From: Fodinibacter sp963747405
GTDB lineage: Bacteria; Actinomycetota; Actinomycetes; Actinomycetales; Dermatophilaceae
DNA length: 64,000 bases
Direction: 5' to 3'
Assembly: GCA_963747405.1 (NCBI GenBank)
Contig: CAVVFG010000021.1
Coordinates: forward strand, 1 to 64,000
Shown here: positions 60,395 to 64,000 of the stretch, piece by piece
Position numbering within the stretch: the stretch's first letter is position 1
Layout of the letters: every line of letters begins with the position of its first letter
Position numbers and translations under genes: made by a program
Notes under the pieces: generated by a model
Databases searched by the model: none
What the model saw: only the letters and a program-made list of their open reading frames with translations
Told to the model about the DNA's origin: nothing

Positions 60395-60571
60395 CCCGCG
60401 GCCGGAACCGGCGCAACGGGGGTGCGCCCCGAGGAAACAGGCGGTACGACGTCGGGTGCCGTCGGGCCGTTGCCGGTCGTGCGGAACTGCCGGGGCCCGG
60501 CTCGTTCCAGCCTCGCTACTGCTTGTCGGCAGGCGCACCCGCGTGGGCGCCGGCCGGGAGGGGCCTGGCCC

Positions 60572-61654
60572 TCAGGCGCCGGCGACGCGGCGCTCGTCGA
60601 AGCCGGACCCGTCGCTCTCGCGCTCGACCGGAGCCGGGTCGGGGGTGACCGCCGCGGGCGAGACCTCGGGCCGCTGCGCCTTGGCCTTCATCGTGTAGGT
60701 CGGGCGGGGCACCGGCACGGGGTCCCAGGTGAGCGGGATGTCGTCGTCGTCGACGATGGGCACCATGACGTCGGCGGCCTGCTCGACGGGGGCGACGACC
60801 TGCGCCGCGACCGGCTCGACCACGGCGGAGTCGCTGGCAAGCAGGGCCGGCTCGCCCGGGGCGGCGTCAGGGGCCACCGCAGCAGCGGCCGTGGGGGCGG
60901 CGACCTCGTCGTCGGCCGTCTGGGCCGTCTGGGCCAGGTCGGGTCGGGCGGATGCCGCTGGGGCCGGGGACCGGCGCAGGCCCGGAGCGCTCGTGGTCGC
61001 CGGGGCGGCGGCGCGACGGCGGCCCAGGTCGGCCCGGCGGCGCCGGTGGGCCCGCACGAGTGCCTGCTCGGCGCGCACTCCCGACCGCACGAACAGGAAT
61101 GCCGCCACGACGGCCAGCAGCGCAGGCGCGAGCGCCCACAGCGGGAGCAGCGAGCCGGCGGTGAGCGCGCCGATGAGGAGCAGCTCGGCGAGGGCGGCGA
61201 GCAGCAGCAGACCTCGTGCCCGGCGGCTGGGCCGCACCCGGCGACCGCCGGTGGCCGGGGCGGCCGGGCGGCGGACTGGACGGGGCGGCGACGAGGCGGG
61301 CGACGCGGGCGACGGGCGGGAGGCGGGCGCCGGAACGGGCGGCACGGCATCCGGGCGCACCGTGATGCGTTCGGTGACTCCGGCCGCACCCGGCTCGGCG
61401 GCCACGGCTCGCTTGACGAGCACCTGTGGCCGGGCGCTGCGCCGGGGGTGCACGGCGTACGACGGCGGCGCCGCCTCGGAGAGGTCGGTGCCGGGAAGGG
61501 GGTCACGGCGTTCGAGCACGCGCATCGCCTCACTGAACTGTTCGACCGAGCGCGCCGTGGAGAGGTGGTCGCGCCGGCGCACCCAGTACTGCACGAAGTA
61601 GGCAGCCCAGACACCGAGGAGGACCAGGAAGATCAGGCTCGAGGGCGACTGCAC
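60572..61654 (-). CDS. sepX: SepX/GlpR-like cell division membrane protein
   Basis: The 360-residue protein starts with one membrane helix (SSLIFLVLLGVWAAYFVQYW), then RRRDHLSTARSVEQFSEAM, a pattern of the actinobacterial GlpR family now called SepX in Streptomyces, which works with FtsZ in division. Two further helices lie near residues 150-190. The C-terminal region is Ala/Pro-rich and disordered, ending in a conserved-looking ITWDPVPVPRPTY-like motif (here PLTWDPVPVPRPTY). GTG at 61654 is supported by a TACCGT box six bases upstream. The order sepX-rimJ-mog-moaC-moeA is conserved in actinobacteria. Confidence 0.85.
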   Translation of the reverse strand: MQSPSSLIFLVLLGVWAAYFVQYWVRRRDHLSTARSVEQFSEAMRVLERRDPLPGTDLSEAAPPSYAVHPRRSARPQVLVKRAVAAEPGAAGVTERITVRPDAVPPVPAPASRPSPASPASSPPRPVRRPAAPATGGRRVRPSRRARGLLLLAALAELLLIGALTAGSLLPLWALAPALLAVVAAFLFVRSGVRAEQALVRAHRRRRADLGRRRAAAPATTSAPGLRRSPAPAASARPDLAQTAQTADDEVAAPTAAAAVAPDAAPGEPALLASDSAVVEPVAAQVVAPVEQAADVMVPIVDDDDIPLTWDPVPVPRPTYTMKAKAQRPEVSPAAVTPDPAPVERESDGSGFDERRVAGA

Positions 61655-61655
61655 G

Positions 61656-62516
61656 CTACGACGGTAGGTGCGCGTCGCCGTCGGACGCCGGACCCACCTC
61701 GGTGTGTCGCGCAAGTGACTGCTGTGACGACTGCGCCCGGAGCGGCGCCGGGTTGGCCGTCGGGTTCGTCGCCCGGTTCGCGGTCGGGCTCCGTGCCGGG
61801 TTCGCCGTCGAGCTCTGCGCCGGGTCGACCACCGACTCCGCTGCCGTGATCCGCGCGAGCCGGTCGACGAGGGTCTCGCCGGCGAGGTCCTCCGTGGTGA
61901 GCGCGAAGGACAGGTGGTCGCGCCACGCGCCGGCGATGTGTAGGTAGTTCAGGCGCAGCCCCTCGGAGCGGAAGCCCAGCTTGCGCACCACGGCCAGGCT
62001 CGCGGTGTTCTCGGGCCGGATGTTGACCTCGATGCGGTGCAGACCCACCGTGCCGAGCACGTGGTCGCCGGCCACCGCCAGGGCCGTCGGGATGACCATC
62101 TGCCCCGCCGCCGACCGGGTCACCCAGTAGCCGACGTAGCACGAGCGGAACGACCCCAGCACGACCGAGCCGACCGACAGCTGCCCGACGAACCGGCCCC
62201 CGACCTCGACCGCGAAGGGCAGCGCCCGGCCCGCGCGGGCGTCGCGGTCGTACTGCTGGACCAGCTCCTCGAAGGTGCGGGACGGCGCGTCGGGGTCCGG
62301 TGAGGTCGCATCCCACTCCTCGAGCCACGCGGCGTTGGCCCGCCGCACCGACTGGAAGGCGGCGCCGTCGTCGACCGTGAGCGGCCGCAGCACCACCTCG
62401 ACGCCGGTCGGCGTGCGGCCGGTGAGCCGCACTGGCCACGGCCACACCTCGGCGCTCTCGCTCCCGCCGCCGCGGGCCGCCGACCCCGCGCCCCGCTGAC
62501 GCAGCCGCTCCCACAT
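61656..62516 (-). CDS. rimJ: GNAT family N-acetyltransferase, RimJ-like
   Basis: The 286-residue protein has a GNAT acetyltransferase domain of RimJ/RimL type (about residues 25-215), which acetylates protein N-termini or small molecules. Features are VVLRPLTVDDGAAFQSVR, the acetyl-CoA loop region YWVTRSAAGQMVIPTAL and the RPENTASLAVVRKLGFR segment that is typical of the family. The last 60 residues are a degenerate Thr-Ala-Asn-Pro repeat of low complexity, absent from most relatives. Start and the mog stop overlap by one base (TGATG). Its stop lies one base before the sepX start. Confidence 0.9.
   Translation of the reverse strand: MWERLRQRGAGSAARGGGSESAEVWPWPVRLTGRTPTGVEVVLRPLTVDDGAAFQSVRRANAAWLEEWDATSPDPDAPSRTFEELVQQYDRDARAGRALPFAVEVGGRFVGQLSVGSVVLGSFRSCYVGYWVTRSAAGQMVIPTALAVAGDHVLGTVGLHRIEVNIRPENTASLAVVRKLGFRSEGLRLNYLHIAGAWRDHLSFALTTEDLAGETLVDRLARITAAESVVDPAQSSTANPARSPTANRATNPTANPAPLRAQSSQQSLARHTEVGPASDGDAHLPS
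61661..61666 (-). promoter_or_regulatory. -10 box TACCGT inside rimJ for sepX
   Basis: On the minus strand TACCGT ends six bases before the sepX GTG. It lies within the last codons of rimJ, so sepX can be transcribed alone. Confidence 0.4.
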
Positions 62517-63025
62517 CAGTGGTCGCCTCCCTGCACCTGGCTCAGCGCGTGGGGTAACACCTCGGCCAGCACCTCGAGCGCATCGCGCACCCCGCCGGTG
62601 GATCCGGGGAGGTTGGCCACGAAGGTGCGTCCGGCGAGCCCGGCGAGGCCCCGCGACAGCACCGCCGTGGGGATGCCGGAGGTCACGCCGCGCGCCCGGA
62701 TCGCCTCCGCGACCCCCGGCACCTCACGGGTGAGGAACGGACGGGTGGCCTCGGGGGTGCCGTCGGTGGGGGTCAGGCCGGTGCCGCCGGTGGTGAGCAG
62801 CAGGTCGGGCCCGGTGGCGAGGGCGGCCTCGATGGCCGCGGCCACCTCCGGCCCGTCGGGCACCACCGTCGGGTCGGGCACCACGGCGCCCCAGCCGCGC
62901 AGCACCTCGACGAGCAAGGCACCACCGCGGTCGGGGTAGACGCCCGCGGCGGCGCGGGTGGAGCAGGTGACGACCACCGCGGTGCGACCCCCGAGGGCTG
63001 GGGGAGCCGGCTCCGTGGCGGTCAC
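62516..63025 (-). CDS. mog: Molybdopterin adenylyltransferase-like protein (MogA/MoaB family)
   Basis: The 169-residue protein belongs to the MogA/MoaB family, which adenylates molybdopterin before molybdenum insertion. The family motifs are VVVTCSTRAAAGVYPDRGG, LLLTTGGTGLTPTDGTPEAT and the C-terminal FVANLPGSTGGVRDALEVL. Its start overlaps the moaC end by four bases and its stop overlaps the rimJ start by one, so it is part of a tightly coupled operon. Length is normal. Confidence 0.92.
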   Translation of the reverse strand: MTATEPAPPALGGRTAVVVTCSTRAAAGVYPDRGGALLVEVLRGWGAVVPDPTVVPDGPEVAAAIEAALATGPDLLLTTGGTGLTPTDGTPEATRPFLTREVPGVAEAIRARGVTSGIPTAVLSRGLAGLAGRTFVANLPGSTGGVRDALEVLAEVLPHALSQVQGGDH

Positions 63026-63528
63026 GCGCCCTCCTCCCAGTCGTCGCTGCGGCCCCCCGACTTGGCGGTGACGCGCACGTCGGTGATGCGCGCGTGCTTG
63101 TCGACGGCCTTGACCATGTCGATGAGCGCCAGCCCAGCGACGGCCACGGCGGTCAGCGCCTCCATCTCGATGCCGGTGCGGTCGGCGGTGCGCACCACGG
63201 CCCGGATCTCGACCCCCTCGTCGACGACGTCGAGGTCGACCTCGACGGCATGCACCGCCACCGGGTGCGCCAGCGGGATCAGCTCGGGGGTGCGCTTGAC
63301 GGCCTGGATGCCGGCGACCCGGGCCACGCCGAGGGCGTCACCCTTGGGCACCACCCCGTCGCGCAGCGCTGCGACGGCAGGGGCCGACAGGAGCACCCGC
63401 CCGGCGGCTGCGGCCCGCCGGGCGGTGACGGCCTTGGCCGAGACGTCGACCATGTGCGCCGTGCCGTCCGCGCGCACGTGAGTGAGCCCGGCGGGCGCGG
63501 GTGCCGGCGTCGCGGGGTCAGAGGCCAC
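63022..63528 (-). CDS. moaC: Cyclic pyranopterin monophosphate synthase
   Basis: MoaC forms cyclic pyranopterin monophosphate, the first stable intermediate of molybdenum cofactor synthesis, together with MoaA (not in this window). The 168-residue protein shows MVDVSAKAVTARRA, GDALGVARVAGIQAVKRTPELIPLAHP with the conserved lysine and histidine, and GIEMEALTAVAVAGLALIDM near the end with the catalytic lysine in KAVDKHARI. The GTG at 63528 was chosen because the longer frame adds 15 unrelated residues. It overlaps the end of moeA by 11 bases. Confidence 0.95.
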   Translation of the reverse strand: MASDPATPAPAPAGLTHVRADGTAHMVDVSAKAVTARRAAAAGRVLLSAPAVAALRDGVVPKGDALGVARVAGIQAVKRTPELIPLAHPVAVHAVEVDLDVVDEGVEIRAVVRTADRTGIEMEALTAVAVAGLALIDMVKAVDKHARITDVRVTAKSGGRSDDWEEGA

Positions 63529-64000
63529 GGTCGCGATCCTGCCCCAGGAGCGGCAGGCAGCGCAGCCGGTCACCCGGCTCGACCCGCTCGACCTCGGCGG
63601 GCACCACGGCCAGAGCCGTCGCGGCCGAGAGGGCGCCGAGCACGTGCGAGCCCTGGCCCCCCGACGGGCGCACCCGACCGGCGACCTCGACCACCCTGGT
63701 CAGCTCGACCTTGCCGGGGGCGGCCGGCCAGCCCACGTCGGCCACCGCGTCGAACACGCCGGCGGCCTGCGGGTCGAGCCCCGCGAGCCGCCGCAGCGCT
63801 GGGAGCACGAAGACGTGGAAGGAGACCAGGGAGCTGACCGGGTTCCCGGGCAGGGTGACCGCGGGGGTGCGCGAGCGTCCGACGACACCGCAGCCCTGCG
63901 GCATCCCGGGTCGCATGGCCACCTTGACGAACTCGACGCCCCCGTCGGCGGTGAGCACCTCCTTGACCGTGTCGTAGACGCCCATCGACACCCCACCGGT
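63518..64000 (-). CDS. moeA: Molybdopterin molybdenumtransferase MoeA, 5' part outside the window
   Basis: Only the last 160 or so residues are present. They include GVSMGVYDTVKEVL, the substrate-binding part of the MoeA/MogA fold, then MRPGMPQGCGVVG, LPGNPVSSLVSF and the C-terminal beta-barrel domain with GSHVLGALSAATALAVVP. MoeA inserts molybdate into the adenylated cofactor made by Mog. The gene leads the operon into moaC, mog, rimJ and sepX, with overlaps between the first members. Confidence 0.94.
   Translation of the reverse strand, partial: TGGVSMGVYDTVKEVLTADGGVEFVKVAMRPGMPQGCGVVGRSRTPAVTLPGNPVSSLVSFHVFVLPALRRLAGLDPQAAGVFDAVADVGWPAAPGKVELTRVVEVAGRVRPSGGQGSHVLGALSAATALAVVPAEVERVEPGDRLRCLPLLGQDRDRGL

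Overview
The window is high-GC DNA (roughly 70% G+C by eye) from an actinobacterium. Actinobacterial gene orders point this way: metG-tatD-rpfB-rsmA-ispE, the sepX(glpR)-rimJ-mog-moaC-moeA run, a three-gene type B sdh operon, and an OleB-OleC fusion. Many genes have a -10 box exactly six bases before the start codon (leaderless mRNAs). A Micrococcales genome of the Intrasporangiaceae kind is my best guess; this is inference, since no rRNA is present.

Layout. 1-3.7 kb: the 3' part of a tRNA-Gln gene, then TetR, MarR and PadR regulators around a trans-aconitate methyltransferase and an exported hydrolase, with palindromic operators between the divergent pairs. 3.8-11.8 kb (minus strand): ABC-F ATPase, ispE, rsmA, rpfB, tatD, metG. 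12-15.2 kb: DUF4126 membrane protein, LppX-like lipoprotein, a TetR gene facing a 62-residue membrane peptide, and a CPBP protease. 15.2-19 kb: a tandem 35-bp repeat, a strong terminator and sdhCAB. 19.1-30.4 kb: secreted M28 peptidase, rsmI, protein O-mannosyltransferase, secreted M6 metalloprotease, a 1194-residue RecB-like nuclease/helicase, and an NlpC/P60 wall hydrolase behind a probable c-di-AMP riboswitch. 30.5-34.3 kb: a large holin-like/phosphatase membrane protein, a decayed membrane-protein gene and a dienelactone hydrolase.

34.4-58.9 kb looks like an inserted island. It is bounded by an intact tRNA-Ala(CGC) on the right and a 16/17-bp copy of that tRNA's 3' end on the left, in the same orientation. 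A fragment of a tyrosine integrase lies just inside the tRNA end. The island carries a DUF1269-sulfatase fusion, a LuxR/MalT ATPase regulator, a DUF2252 protein, a second holin-like/phosphatase protein, a Phd/RelE toxin-antitoxin pair, an MMPL transporter with a hemerythrin, a 1117-residue BTAD regulator, and an oleA-oleBC-oleD operon for head-to-head fatty acid condensation to long-chain olefins. A TetR gene upstream of oleA has an internal deletion. Most of the long gene-poor stretches of the window lie in this part.

59-64 kb returns to core content: AI-2E family transporter, then the minus-strand operon moeA-moaC-mog-rimJ-sepX (molybdenum cofactor synthesis, an acetyltransferase and a cell-division membrane protein).

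No CRISPR array, transposase or intact phage gene was seen. The best candidates for new biology are the island itself, the paired holin-like/phosphatase proteins, the DUF1269-sulfatase fusion, and the unusually regular leaderless promoter grammar.
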